Numbered from the stretch's first letter, positions 8,387-15,405 are shown. The stretch: 23,679 nucleotides of DNA from Deltaproteobacteria bacterium (GCA_029939635.1 JAOZSN010000002.1:42147-65825); one strand, 5' to 3'. Numbers and translations are program-made. Notes: generated from the letters alone by a model not told the origin.

Positions 8387-9065
8387 ATGGGGAAAAATAT
8401 TGAAGATACTGAGATTGAACTTCTGCTAGAGGCTATATATCAGCAGCGGGGTTATGATTTCAGACAATACTCCAAGGCCTCGATAGCACGAAGACTGAGA
8501 GGTTATTGTGTCCAAAAAAGATGCAAAGAATGAGCTGGTTAAGCAAAAAAATATCCTTGAACAACTCACCATCACTGATGACCTGACCAGACTTTATAAT
8601 CACAGACATCTTAATACGGTCTTGACCCATGAATTTGAGCGTTGCACACGCTATCACACAGACCTGCCCTGCCTGATGTTTGACCTTGATCACTTCAAAC
8701 AGGTTAACGATACCTACGGTCATGGTTTCGGCGACACGGTACTGCGTGAATTTGCCCAAAGGGTAAAAGACGCTATACGTTCCACTGATTTTGCCTTCCG
8801 CTTTGGTGGAGAAGAATTCATGATCCTTCTGCCCCAGACCACTATTGCTGGTGGAACTGAAGTGGCCGCAAAATTCTGCCAACATAATGCCACTAAAGAA
8901 TTTATTGATTTAAATTAGTCTGCCATAGTAACGGTGAGCATCGGCATTGCGTCATTTCAGCAACATCACCCCAGCCAAGCGAATGATTTAATTGCCTTAG
9001 CAGACAAAGCCCTTTATAGCGTCAAAGAAAATGGTCGAAACCAGTTTATTGTTAGTGATAATTAA
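8387..9065 (+). pseudogene. Broken diguanylate cyclase gene: CheR N-terminal fragment plus GGDEF domain with frameshift and amber stop
   Basis: Frame 1 (8387-8533) encodes 48 residues that match the CheR all-alpha N-domain (IELLLEAIYQQRGYDFRQYS, then KASIARRLRGY). Frame 2 (from GTG 8508) encodes a GGDEF domain: LTITDDLTRLYNHRHLN, FDLDHFKQVNDTYGH and the intact active-site loop FRFGGEEF. Losing one A from the A6 run at 8514-8519 would join the two frames. The GGDEF frame meets a TAG at 8916-8918, but the same frame continues without another stop to 9065 and encodes the canonical end of the domain (TVSIGIASF, then ADKALYSVKENGRNQF). So one shift and one nonsense codon break an otherwise complete domain, and most of the CheR methyltransferase part is missing. 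A functional product would be a c-di-GMP synthase. Alternatives are amber readthrough or sequencing error. Confidence 0.8.
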
Positions 9066-9096
9066 ACAGAAATTTACAACCTAACCTTCTGTGCAC

Positions 9097-9660
9097 ATGT
9101 CACAGCTGAACCAACCTTCCAACCCCTTTACCTTTCACCCATCCCTTATGACACATCCACTTCTTTTTATTGGCGACTCACTCATTGCCTACCAGGATTG
9201 GCAACAAGTTTTCCCTGATCTGGCCTGCATTAATCTCGGCGTGCCAGGCGAAACCGTTGACGAACTTGTTGCCTCCCTACCATCTATCACAGAGCGCTAC
9301 CCCGGGGCTGAGGCTATCATTATAATGATTGGAACAAATAATCTGGTTATGTCAGATTTCACCCTGCTCTCCAGCTACCAGGAGCTTCTCGACATCCTGC
9401 AGGATCACTACCCAGAGACCAATGTCTATGTCACCAGCCTGCTGCCTCTGCGCCTTTCCTGGTTGGCTCCAGACACCGCTGCGCGCTTAAATAAAGCATT
9501 GCAAGGCTTGACTGATAATGCTGCTTGCCACTATGTTGATCTACACACCCCATTTATGACTGCTGGAGCAGCAGCTTTTTTAGAAGATGGCGTTCACCTC
9601 AGCGAGGTCGGTTATGGGTTGTGGTGTGATGTTCTGAAACCATTACTCAACAAACTATGA
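9097..9660 (+). CDS. SGNH/GDSL-family hydrolase
   Basis: It is a predicted cytoplasmic esterase/lipase-like hydrolase. The four SGNH blocks are visible: LFIGDSL (nucleophile Ser), the Gly in INLGVPGET, Asn in MIGTNN, and the C-terminal DGVHLS with the Asp-x-x-His pair. No signal peptide is seen, so the substrate is probably a cytosolic ester or acyl compound; related proteins act on lysophospholipids or acetylated sugars, but nothing here fixes the substrate. About 169-188 residues is the normal size for a one-domain member. The start is uncertain: ATG 9097 gives a 17-residue unstructured lead, while ATG 9148 begins five codons before the first beta strand, and neither has a clear Shine-Dalgarno. 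It is followed 33 bp later by a small gene with a good ribosome site. Confidence 0.85.
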   Translation: MSQLNQPSNPFTFHPSLMTHPLLFIGDSLIAYQDWQQVFPDLACINLGVPGETVDELVASLPSITERYPGAEAIIIMIGTNNLVMSDFTLLSSYQELLDILQDHYPETNVYVTSLLPLRLSWLAPDTAARLNKALQGLTDNAACHYVDLHTPFMTAGAAAFLEDGVHLSEVGYGLWCDVLKPLLNKL

Positions 9661-9693
9661 GTAGTACGAAGAATTTACTTACGAGGTAAAACC

Positions 9694-9936
9694 ATGTTTG
9701 GCAAGGTCGATAAAGAGCAGTACAAGGCTGTCATCTTCACCCAACAGTTCAAGATTTCCGGCACCATTCATCTCCTGCCTGAAGAACGGATGACCGACTA
9801 TTTAGGCGACAAGGAAAACCTCTTTGTCCCTATAACCGGGGCAACGGTACAGACCCTGACTGGAGAGACAGTAACGGACACCTCGTTTCTCTGCCTGAAC
9901 AAAAATGAAGTCACCCTGCTCATCCCCGACGAGTAA
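9694..9936 (+). CDS. Small conserved protein, DUF6812-like
   Basis: This 80-residue protein starts 8 bp after GAGGT, a good Shine-Dalgarno. The pattern (YKAVIFTQQFKISGTIHLLP, then ERMTDYLGDKENLFVPITGATV, then FLCLNKNEVTLLIPDE) is a compact all-beta fold with the order strand, RxxDxL helix, strand, strand. It resembles the group of small proteins called DUF6812, from memory and not from a search. It has no signal peptide, cysteine pair or catalytic motif. It sits between the SGNH hydrolase and the NifA-type regulator on the same strand. Function unknown. Confidence 0.7.
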   Translation: MFGKVDKEQYKAVIFTQQFKISGTIHLLPEERMTDYLGDKENLFVPITGATVQTLTGETVTDTSFLCLNKNEVTLLIPDE

Positions 9937-10077
9937 GGCGTAAAATCTCACATCAACCTATAAATGCTTCTCGATTTTTATTCATTTTTGTAATATAGTC
10001 TTTGGTTCGCATACAAAAATGATTCTTTCTCTCCTTTGCTTATCGCCTGAGCAGAAGAACTTCCTTCGAGAATATCC

Positions 10078-11631
10078 ATGGGCCACAAAGCCATCAGCCA
10101 AGAACTGGCAGAAGTCACCACCCTCTATGAAATAACCCGTGTCCTGGCCTCCTCCATGGAGTTACGCCACTGCCTGGAACAAGTTATGGAAATCCTTGCC
10201 GAAAACAGCGATCTCCATAACGGTACAGTTACCATTGTCAACCCCCAAACCTCCCAGTTAGAAATTGAGGTTGCCCAAAGCCTCAGCCCCGAGGCACAGA
10301 CCAGGGGTAAATATGAGATGGGTGAGGGTATCACCGGCCGGGTGGTAGCCAGCGGCACTCCCATTGTTGTACCCAGCATCAGTGATGAACCACTTTTTCT
10401 TAATCGCACCAAATCCCGGGGCGACTTGAGTCAAAAACAGACATCCTTTCTCTGCGTTCCCATCAAACATGCTCACCATGTCATCGGCGCCTTAAGTATT
10501 GACCGCGAATACAGTCAAGGTCTTGACTTTGATGCTGACTTACAATTTCTCACAGTTATCTCCGGCCTCATCGCCCAGACGGTTATGCGCATCCAGGCGG
10601 TAAACAAGGAAAAACGCGAACTCCTCCAAGAAAACTCTACCCTGCGCCAGCAACTCAGCGGCAAATATCAGGTTGACAATATAGTCAGCAATAGTTCCCG
10701 CATGCGTGAGGTCTTTGAGATGATCCATCGAGTGGCTGCCTCCAATGCTACCGTGCTGCTGCGTGGCGAATCTGGCACAGGCAAGACACTGGCCGCCAAG
10801 GCTATCCATTACAACAGCAAACGCTCCACCAACCCCTTTGTCACGGTTAACTGTTCTGCCCTGCCGGAAACCTTACTGGAAAGCGAGCTCTTTGGTCATG
10901 AAAAGGGGGCCTTTACCGGGGCCCATACCGCCAAGAAGGGGCGCTTCGAACAGGCCGAGGGCGGCACCCTCTTTCTTGATGAGATCGGCGAATTAAGCCA
11001 GACCGTGCAGATAAAACTGCTCAACGTGGTGCAAGATCGTGAATTTCAGCGACTGGGTGCCCTACAGCCCACAAAATGTGATGTCCGCCTAGTCACTGCC
11101 ACCCATATTGACCTTGAAAGAGCCGTAGAGGAAGGACGCTTTCGGGAAGATTTTTATTACCGCCTCAATGTCTTTCCCATCTATTTGCCTCCCCTCCGTA
11201 AACGCCGCACCGACATTTTACTCCTTGCTGAACATTTCCTGGCCAAATTCTGCCAGGAGAACAGCAAAGAGATCAGCCGTATTACCACCCCGGCCATTGA
11301 TCTCTTTATGCAGTACCATTGGCCCGGCAATGTCCGTGAGCTACAAAATTGTATTGAGCGGGCCGTGCTCATATGTGACGAGGATTCCATCAAAAGTTAT
11401 CACCTTCCTCCTACCCTGCAGACGGCCGAGAGTAGCAGCCAGCACAACCCTCTTTCCTTTGCTGCTGCAGTTGAAAATTTTGAAAAAGAACTCATTATTG
11501 AGGCGTTGAAACATACCAAGGGCAACCAGACCAAGGCAGCCAAATACCTTGATACTAGTTTGCGTATTATTAATTACAAGATCCACAAACTAGACATCCA
11601 GGCCAAAGAATACAAAACCGGGAATGAGTAA
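10078..11631 (+). CDS. Sigma-54-dependent activator, NifA type (GAF, AAA+, Fis HTH)
   Basis: This 517-residue enhancer-binding protein activates RNA polymerase with sigma-54. Residues 15-175 are a GAF domain (IGALSIDREY near its end). A Leu/Gln/Glu coiled linker (175-195) leads to the AAA+ domain: Walker A GESGTGK (230-236), the sigma-54 loop GAFTGA (277-282, intact), Walker B GGTLFLDEIGE (about 295-305), and the WPGNVRELQNCIERA sensor region. The C-terminus is a Fis-type helix-turn-helix (GNQTKAAKYLDTSLRIINYKIHKLDI region, given in parts here: TKAAKYLDTS and RIINYKIHKLDI). The overall order and the motif text match NifA. No Cys-x4-Cys linker of the oxygen-sensing NifA class is seen between the AAA+ and HTH parts. 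There are no nif genes in the window, so the target is not shown. A 141-bp AT-rich gap precedes it. Confidence 0.9.
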   Translation: MGHKAISQELAEVTTLYEITRVLASSMELRHCLEQVMEILAENSDLHNGTVTIVNPQTSQLEIEVAQSLSPEAQTRGKYEMGEGITGRVVASGTPIVVPSISDEPLFLNRTKSRGDLSQKQTSFLCVPIKHAHHVIGALSIDREYSQGLDFDADLQFLTVISGLIAQTVMRIQAVNKEKRELLQENSTLRQQLSGKYQVDNIVSNSSRMREVFEMIHRVAASNATVLLRGESGTGKTLAAKAIHYNSKRSTNPFVTVNCSALPETLLESELFGHEKGAFTGAHTAKKGRFEQAEGGTLFLDEIGELSQTVQIKLLNVVQDREFQRLGALQPTKCDVRLVTATHIDLERAVEEGRFREDFYYRLNVFPIYLPPLRKRRTDILLLAEHFLAKFCQENSKEISRITTPAIDLFMQYHWPGNVRELQNCIERAVLICDEDSIKSYHLPPTLQTAESSSQHNPLSFAAAVENFEKELIIEALKHTKGNQTKAAKYLDTSLRIINYKIHKLDIQAKEYKTGNE

Positions 11632-11705
11632 TGAACGAATCTAAGGCCCAGGTAAACCTGTACAGCCTTGCGCTGCCCCTATTTTCCTGATCACGGTGAA
11701 TTATT

Positions 11706-12269
11706 ATGAAAATATTCATGCATACCTGCTGCGGCCCGTGCTCTCTCTATCCTTTATCCTGGTTACGTGGCCAGGGTCATGAGGTGGAAGGATTCTTTTA
11801 TAATCCTAATATCCACCCCTATCGCGAATTTAAAAAACGTATTGCCGCCCTCCGTATTGTTGGTGCTGAAAAAAAATTCTCCCTGGAAATTGACACTGAA
11901 TACGGACTTAGATCATATCTACGCCAGGTGGTTTTTCACGAGGATAATCGCTGTCGTCTATGCTACGCCATGCGCTTAGAGGCAGCAGCCCGTCAGGCAA
12001 AAACAACAGGAGCCGATGCCTACACCACAACCTTGCTCTATAGTCGCTACCAGCAACACGATGTCATCCGCACATTAGGGGAAGAATATGGCAAGATGTT
12101 TGCTATCCCTTTCTTCTACCACGACTTTCGCGAGGGTTGGCAGGAAGGAATTGATTGTGCCATCAGCATGGACATATACCGCCAACCTTACTGTGGCTGT
12201 ATCTACAGCGAACAAGAACGATACGACAAATCATTACGTAAAAAGAAGAGCAAGAAAAAGCAGACTTGA
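11706..12269 (+). CDS. queH: Epoxyqueuosine reductase QueH
   Basis: It performs the last step of queuosine synthesis in tRNA, reducing epoxyqueuosine to queuosine; QueH is the non-orthologous, cobalamin-independent counterpart of QueG. The diagnostic cysteine set is complete: MHTCCGPC at the N-terminus (Cys8, Cys9, Cys12), NRCRLCYAMRL in the middle, and QPYCGCIYSE near the end. The 187-residue length is typical (former DUF208). A Lys-rich tail follows. GGTGA eight bases before the ATG serves as ribosome site. A partly paired repeat (ATGAGC 12284-12289 with GCTCAT 12315-12320) lies after the stop and before the ferredoxin gene. No other que gene is nearby. Confidence 0.94.
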   Translation: MKIFMHTCCGPCSLYPLSWLRGQGHEVEGFFYNPNIHPYREFKKRIAALRIVGAEKKFSLEIDTEYGLRSYLRQVVFHEDNRCRLCYAMRLEAAARQAKTTGADAYTTTLLYSRYQQHDVIRTLGEEYGKMFAIPFFYHDFREGWQEGIDCAISMDIYRQPYCGCIYSEQERYDKSLRKKKSKKKQT

Positions 12270-12340
12270 CAGAGTGACATAAAATGAGCAAATTAAGAAC
12301 AGGAATCATTCTTAGCTCATCTCAATAAGAGGTCTATTCT

Positions 12341-12556
12341 ATGTCAAAGGTAACTGTGGAGGTGGACAGCTATCGCTGTCGCTGGTGCGAGGCGTGTGTG
12401 GAAATGTGTCCTGATATTTTTTATCACGACGAGTCAAGTGGCCACGCAGCAGCAAATTCTGATGCGGTGGAAATCACTAACGATCTACAGACCACTGCAA
12501 CCATGTGCCCTTCCCGCTGTATAGAACTTTTAGAGATAGAAGATCGGAGCCAGTAG
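12341..12556 (+). CDS. Small ferredoxin, monocluster [4Fe-4S] type
   Basis: This 71-residue electron carrier has the ligand pattern Cys13-x2-Cys16-x2-Cys19 followed by Cys23-Pro, with a second Cys-Pro at Cys56 and a further Cys60. The layout (VTVEVDSYRC, CEACVEMCPDIF, then ATMCPSRCIELL) is that of Desulfovibrio-type ferredoxins with one cluster, where the fourth ligand is the C-terminal Cys and the two remaining Cys may form a disulfide. The residues between the first two ligands are Arg-Trp, not the usual small residues, which would change the surroundings of the cluster. AGAGG nine bases upstream gives the start. It is 71 bp after queH, on the same strand, and may supply electrons to QueH, but that is an inference from position only. 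Confidence 0.9.
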   Translation: MSKVTVEVDSYRCRWCEACVEMCPDIFYHDESSGHAAANSDAVEITNDLQTTATMCPSRCIELLEIEDRSQ

Positions 12557-12605
12557 ACAGGAGGCAGAATAACAATCTCCCCAAACTTTTCTTCTTTTTT
12601 TGAAT

Positions 12606-12718
12606 ATCCAACACCCAACGTCCAACATCGAAGAAGGTATTCTGACTTTTTCAATAAATGAGCGCAGCGCTTCAACATTCGATATTAAACGTTCGATGTT
12701 GAACGTTGAACGTTCAGC
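12606..12718. repeat. Heptamer-phased inverted-repeat element, GTTGAAC/TTCGACA type, copy 2
   Basis: The left arm (12606-12633) is four 7-mers in phase (ATCCAAC, ACCCAAC, GTCCAAC, ATCGAAG). The right arm (12677-12718) is six 7-mers in phase with TT at positions 2-3 (ATTCGAT, ATTAAAC, GTTCGAT, GTTGAAC twice, GTTCAGC). The two arms are oppositely oriented and 43 bp apart. The element fills the gap between the convergent ferredoxin and bamD genes, where it could also act as a bidirectional terminator. Confidence 0.7.
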
Positions 12719-12738
12719 TGTTAAAAAATTCCCAACCC

Positions 12739-13470
12739 CTACCTACCCGCCCCCACCGTTTTAAAGGTCTCCCAGTCCGGTAGACCTATTTCCGGCACCC
12801 AATCTTTCCATGATCCAAGCGGCTTACGCCCCTCCATCAACAGAGCCAGAATACGTTCAGCCTCGGGAGCTGCGGAGGAATCAGGGTAATTATCCACTAA
12901 AAATCGCAAGCGGCCAGCTGCCTGGTGCAGCTTGTCCGTCTTTAGGTAAAACTGGGCGACATAGAGCTCATGGTTGGCCAGAAAGTTCTGGGCGGCCTTA
13001 ATCCGGGCCTGTGCCTCCTCAATATATGGAGAAGCAGGATAAGTACGAATCAACTTTGAAAAAACAGCAATGGCGTCATAGGCACCAGCCGGATCGCGGT
13101 CAATGGTGTCAATATGCTTATAATGGCACATGGCCACCTGAAACATGGCGTAGGCATTAGCCTCATTGGAAGGATGGTTGGCCTGAAAACTCTTGTAGGC
13201 AGTAATGGCCTCAGTGTACTGGCCGAGATAATAATGACAATCAGCAATCTTTAACTCTGCCATGAGACTGTAGCGACTGAAAGGAAATCGATCCATCAGC
13301 TCCTCAAAAAGCCTGAGGGCTGTAGTATATTGCCCATCGCCATACTCCATAATGGCCTCACTGGCCACCTCATCAGCAGGGCGTGGCGGCTCATCTCCAA
13401 ACCAGGCACAGCCGGACAAAAGACTTAAGAGAACAAAAAAAACAATATGGAGGGGGAATATTTTAAACAT
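12739..13470 (-). CDS. bamD: Outer membrane protein assembly factor BamD
   Basis: It is the essential TPR lipoprotein of the BAM complex, anchored to the inner face of the outer membrane, where it supports BamA in beta-barrel insertion. The signal ends LLSGC (Cys21). The mature protein has five TPR-like helical pairs with BamD signatures: GQYTTALRLFEELMDRFP, then AELKIADCHYYLGQYTEAI, then AYKSFQANHPSNEANAYAMF and YLKTDKLHQAAGRLRFL. The 243-residue length equals that of E. coli BamD (245). It follows trxB on the same strand but is separated from it by 163 bp containing an inverted-repeat element, so it is likely transcribed on its own. Confidence 0.94.
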   Translation of the reverse strand: MFKIFPLHIVFFVLLSLLSGCAWFGDEPPRPADEVASEAIMEYGDGQYTTALRLFEELMDRFPFSRYSLMAELKIADCHYYLGQYTEAITAYKSFQANHPSNEANAYAMFQVAMCHYKHIDTIDRDPAGAYDAIAVFSKLIRTYPASPYIEEAQARIKAAQNFLANHELYVAQFYLKTDKLHQAAGRLRFLVDNYPDSSAAPEAERILALLMEGRKPLGSWKDWVPEIGLPDWETFKTVGAGR

Positions 13471-13483
13471 ACTCGACTTTCGT

Positions 13484-13581
13484 GTAAAGTTAACAGTTCG
13501 CAGCTACAGTGAACTGCATGGGAATATTTAAGTAGTCATTCCGTAAACTGTAAACTGTTAACCGTCAACTGTTAACTTTAC
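13484..13581. repeat. Heptamer-phased inverted-repeat element, GTAAACT type, copy 2
   Basis: Perfect 15-bp terminal arms GTAAAGTTAACAGTT (13484-13498) and AACTGTTAACTTTAC (13567-13581) enclose 68 bp. The right part is five 7-mers in strict phase (GTAAACT twice, GTTAACC, GTCAACT, GTTAACT, 13543-13577). It lies directly upstream of bamD and downstream of trxB. It is of the same type as 3240-3326. Confidence 0.75.
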
Positions 13582-13633
13582 TCGTTGTGTGCCAATAGAA
13601 AAAATCCGAACATAGCACCCAACGCCGCAAACG

Positions 13634-14563
13634 TTACATTAAACTATTCAAATAATGCTCAGCTGCCAGACAGGCAACACAACCTTCACCCACGGCACTG
13701 GCCACCTGCAACACATCCTTACTGACAATATCACCGGCAGCAAAAACACCGGGTACAGAGGTGCGCATCTCCCGATCACAGACGAGAAAGCCGTTGTCAT
13801 TATCCAGCTGCCCCAAGGGCAACATCTCCTTATTGGGGCGAATACCGATAAGGACAAAGACACCGTCAGTATCTAGATGACGAGCTTCCTGGGTCTTGAC
13901 ATTTTTAACATCAAGACCAGTCACCCCACTCTGATCACCGTTGACCTCCACAGGCACGGAATCCCAGACAAATTCAATTTTGTCATTAGCAAAGGCTTTT
14001 TCTTGGACAATCTTGGTGGCCCGCAGCTCATCCCGGCGGTGAATGACATACACCTTATCAGCAAACTTGGTAAGATAGACAGCCTCTTGCACGGCGGTAT
14101 TACCACCCCCAACCACAGCCACAGTACGGCCACGATAGAAGGGCGCATCACAGGTGGCACAATAGGAGACCCCCTTGCCAGCGAACTCAGCCTCACCAGG
14201 TATACCAATATGGTTGGGCCGGGCACCTGTAGAGATAATCACAGCCTTGCTGGTAATAGTCGAACCATCCTCCAGGGTAAGTTTTTTTACCTCCGCCTGA
14301 AGATCCATGGCGGTTACGGGGGCCAATTTGATCTGCAAGCCAAAACGTTCTGCCTGCTTGGTCATTTTATCAGCCAGATCAAAGCCTGAGATACCATCTG
14401 GGAAACCGGGATAATTATCAATCCAGTCAGTATTGAGCACCTGACCGCCAGCCGCCCCTTTTTCCAACATAACAACATCCAACATGGCCCGAGAGGCATA
14501 CAACCCTGCCGTCAGACCACCAGGACCACCACCGACGATAATAAGTTCATGATCAACAGCCAT
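13634..14563 (-). CDS. trxB: Thioredoxin reductase
   Basis: This is a FAD-dependent disulfide reductase that passes electrons from NADPH to thioredoxin in the cytoplasm. The FAD-binding motif GGGPGGLTAGLYASRA is at residues 11-26, and the redox-active CATC (Cys135, Cys138) is in VSYCATCDAPFYRG. The NAD(P)H motif VVGGGNTAVQEA follows (about 150-161) and the FAD-contacting GVFAAGDI is near the end. Its 309 residues are standard for the low-Mr bacterial class. The nucleotide site has GGGN where many have GGGD. It is downstream of trxA on the same strand, but a terminator-like hairpin lies between them at 14657-14695, so the two may be partly uncoupled. Confidence 0.96.
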   Translation of the reverse strand: MAVDHELIIVGGGPGGLTAGLYASRAMLDVVMLEKGAAGGQVLNTDWIDNYPGFPDGISGFDLADKMTKQAERFGLQIKLAPVTAMDLQAEVKKLTLEDGSTITSKAVIISTGARPNHIGIPGEAEFAGKGVSYCATCDAPFYRGRTVAVVGGGNTAVQEAVYLTKFADKVYVIHRRDELRATKIVQEKAFANDKIEFVWDSVPVEVNGDQSGVTGLDVKNVKTQEARHLDTDGVFVLIGIRPNKEMLPLGQLDNDNGFLVCDREMRTSVPGVFAAGDIVSKDVLQVASAVGEGCVACLAAEHYLNSLM

Positions 14564-14656
14564 TCTTCAGACCTCACTGCCCATTATTTTTAAAATTAAT
14601 ACACTCGTAAAAAGCCCAACCCAGAGCCACTGGAATTTTATTAAGGAACTAAAACT

Positions 14657-14695
14657 AAAAAAGGTGAGACCGCTTTTGGCAGTTCCACCTTTTTT
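14657..14695. terminator. Bidirectional-looking terminator between trxA and trxB
   Basis: AAAAAAGGTG (14657-14666) pairs with CACCTTTTTT (14686-14695) around a 19-nt loop, giving a U-run on either strand. It lies right after the trxA stop, so it would end trxA messages before trxB. Confidence 0.7.
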
Positions 14696-14721
14696 TCCTT
14701 ACCCATGTGACAACAGGTTTA

Positions 14722-15045
14722 CTACTTGTCTAACATGGCCTTCAGTTGCGGCTTGCCCACAGCACCGGTAACTTGGTCTGCCACCTCACCATCTTTAAAA
14801 AATATCAAGGTGGGGATAGCACGAATGCCATATTTACCAGGGGTTTCAGGACTGTCGTCCACATTCATCTTGCAGATCTGCACCTTGCCCTCATAGTCAT
14901 CGGCCAACTCATCAATCATAGGGCCAATAGCCTTACAGGGTCCGCACCAAGGAGCCCAGAAATCCACCAAGGTGGGAAGGGAACCTTTCAAGACCTTTTC
15001 TTCAAAATCACCATCAGTGACCTGAATAATTTTTTCACTTGCCAT
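14722..15045 (-). CDS. trxA: Thioredoxin
   Basis: This 107-residue cytoplasmic protein-disulfide reductant has the active site WAPWCGPCK with Cys34 and Cys37, the buried Asp28 (LVDFWAP), and the cis-Pro loop IRAIPTLIFFKDGE. These are all standard for Trx1. An ATG six codons further upstream (15063) is possible, but AGGAG eight bases before ATG 15045 and homology of the N-terminus point to 15045. It is reduced by the TrxB encoded downstream. Upstream lies the TusA-like selenoprotein candidate on the same strand, with a hairpin between the two. Confidence 0.96.
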   Translation of the reverse strand: MASEKIIQVTDGDFEEKVLKGSLPTLVDFWAPWCGPCKAIGPMIDELADDYEGKVQICKMNVDDSPETPGKYGIRAIPTLIFFKDGEVADQVTGAVGKPQLKAMLDK

Positions 15046-15149
15046 AACAAAACTCCTAAACACTTAAAATTTATAAAAGATAAATAGTTTCGGATAATTA
15101 CGTTTAAATATTAAATTGAATTTTATTATTGTACAGTCTCAAATTTTGA

Positions 15150-15181
15150 AAAACAAGAAATTTCTCTTTCCAAAGGAGAAA
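15150..15181 (-). terminator. Hairpin after the TusA-like selenoprotein candidate
   Basis: On the minus strand TTTCTC and GAGAAA (15181-15176 and 15166-15161) pair around a 9-nt loop, followed by a T-rich run. It begins 18 bp after the stop of the candidate gene. It is short and AT-rich, so only moderately convincing. Confidence 0.45.
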
Positions 15182-15198
15182 GAACCTTTTTCTGCTGA

Positions 15199-15405
15199 CT
15201 AGGCTTTTTCTACCGTAAAAATAATCCCATCCGCAGTTACCTCTTTTTCTATGGTTTTCCCATCGCAAAAGAGAATAACTCGATCCATACGGCCAGCAAC
15301 ATCCGGATCACAGATAAAACGTATTTGTTCACCAACCCGGGCCTGACGCAGGCGTACCCGTACGCCTTTATAGCCCTTTCAGCAATCACCTCGATAATCT
15401 TCCAT
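15199..15405 (-). CDS. Candidate selenoprotein: TusA/SirA-like sulfur carrier with in-frame UGA
   Basis: The frame starts at ATG 15405 behind GAGGAGG, a strong Shine-Dalgarno. It reads MEDYRGDC, then TGA (15381-15379) as codon 9, then continues for 59 sense codons (KGYKGVRVRLRQARVGEQIR, FICDPDVAG and so on) to TAG 15199, ending DGIIFTVEKA. If the TGA is selenocysteine the product has 68 residues. The spacing from Cys8 to Gly-Glu (residues 25-26, 17-18 after the Cys) and the following strand ending in Asp-Pro equal those of TusA (CPxP, PGE, ADDP). The TGA therefore takes the place of the Pro after the active Cys, giving Cys-Sec. Twelve bases after the TGA a perfect hairpin GGCGTA/TACGCC with loop CGGG begins, at the distance and with the loop Gs expected of a bacterial SECIS. 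Without readthrough there is no usable start for the downstream part. The alternative is a decayed tusA-like gene. Confidence 0.55.
15348..15366 (-). promoter_or_regulatory. Putative bacterial SECIS hairpin
   Basis: On the minus strand GGCGTA (15366-15361), loop CGGG and TACGCC (15356-15351) form a perfect 6-bp stem, or 7 bp with a 2-nt loop. The stem starts 12 nt after the TGA at 15381-15379, and the loop starts 18 nt after it. Apical loop size, its G residues and the distance fall in the range reported for bacterial SECIS elements recognised by SelB. Confidence 0.5.

Noticed and set aside
8460..8885. 141-codon minus-strand frame opposite the GGDEF gene
   Set aside because: It is a shadow of the GGDEF coding sequence; the plus frame carries all family motifs.
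8916..8918. TAG in the GGDEF frame as a pyrrolysine codon
   Set aside because: The position is a plain helix-edge site after FIDLN, not a catalytic site, and CAG to TAG is a single-base change; nonsense mutation is simpler.
13877..14389. 170-codon plus-strand frame inside trxB
   Set aside because: It lies entirely opposite trxB, whose motifs are complete; the plus-strand text has no recognisable pattern.
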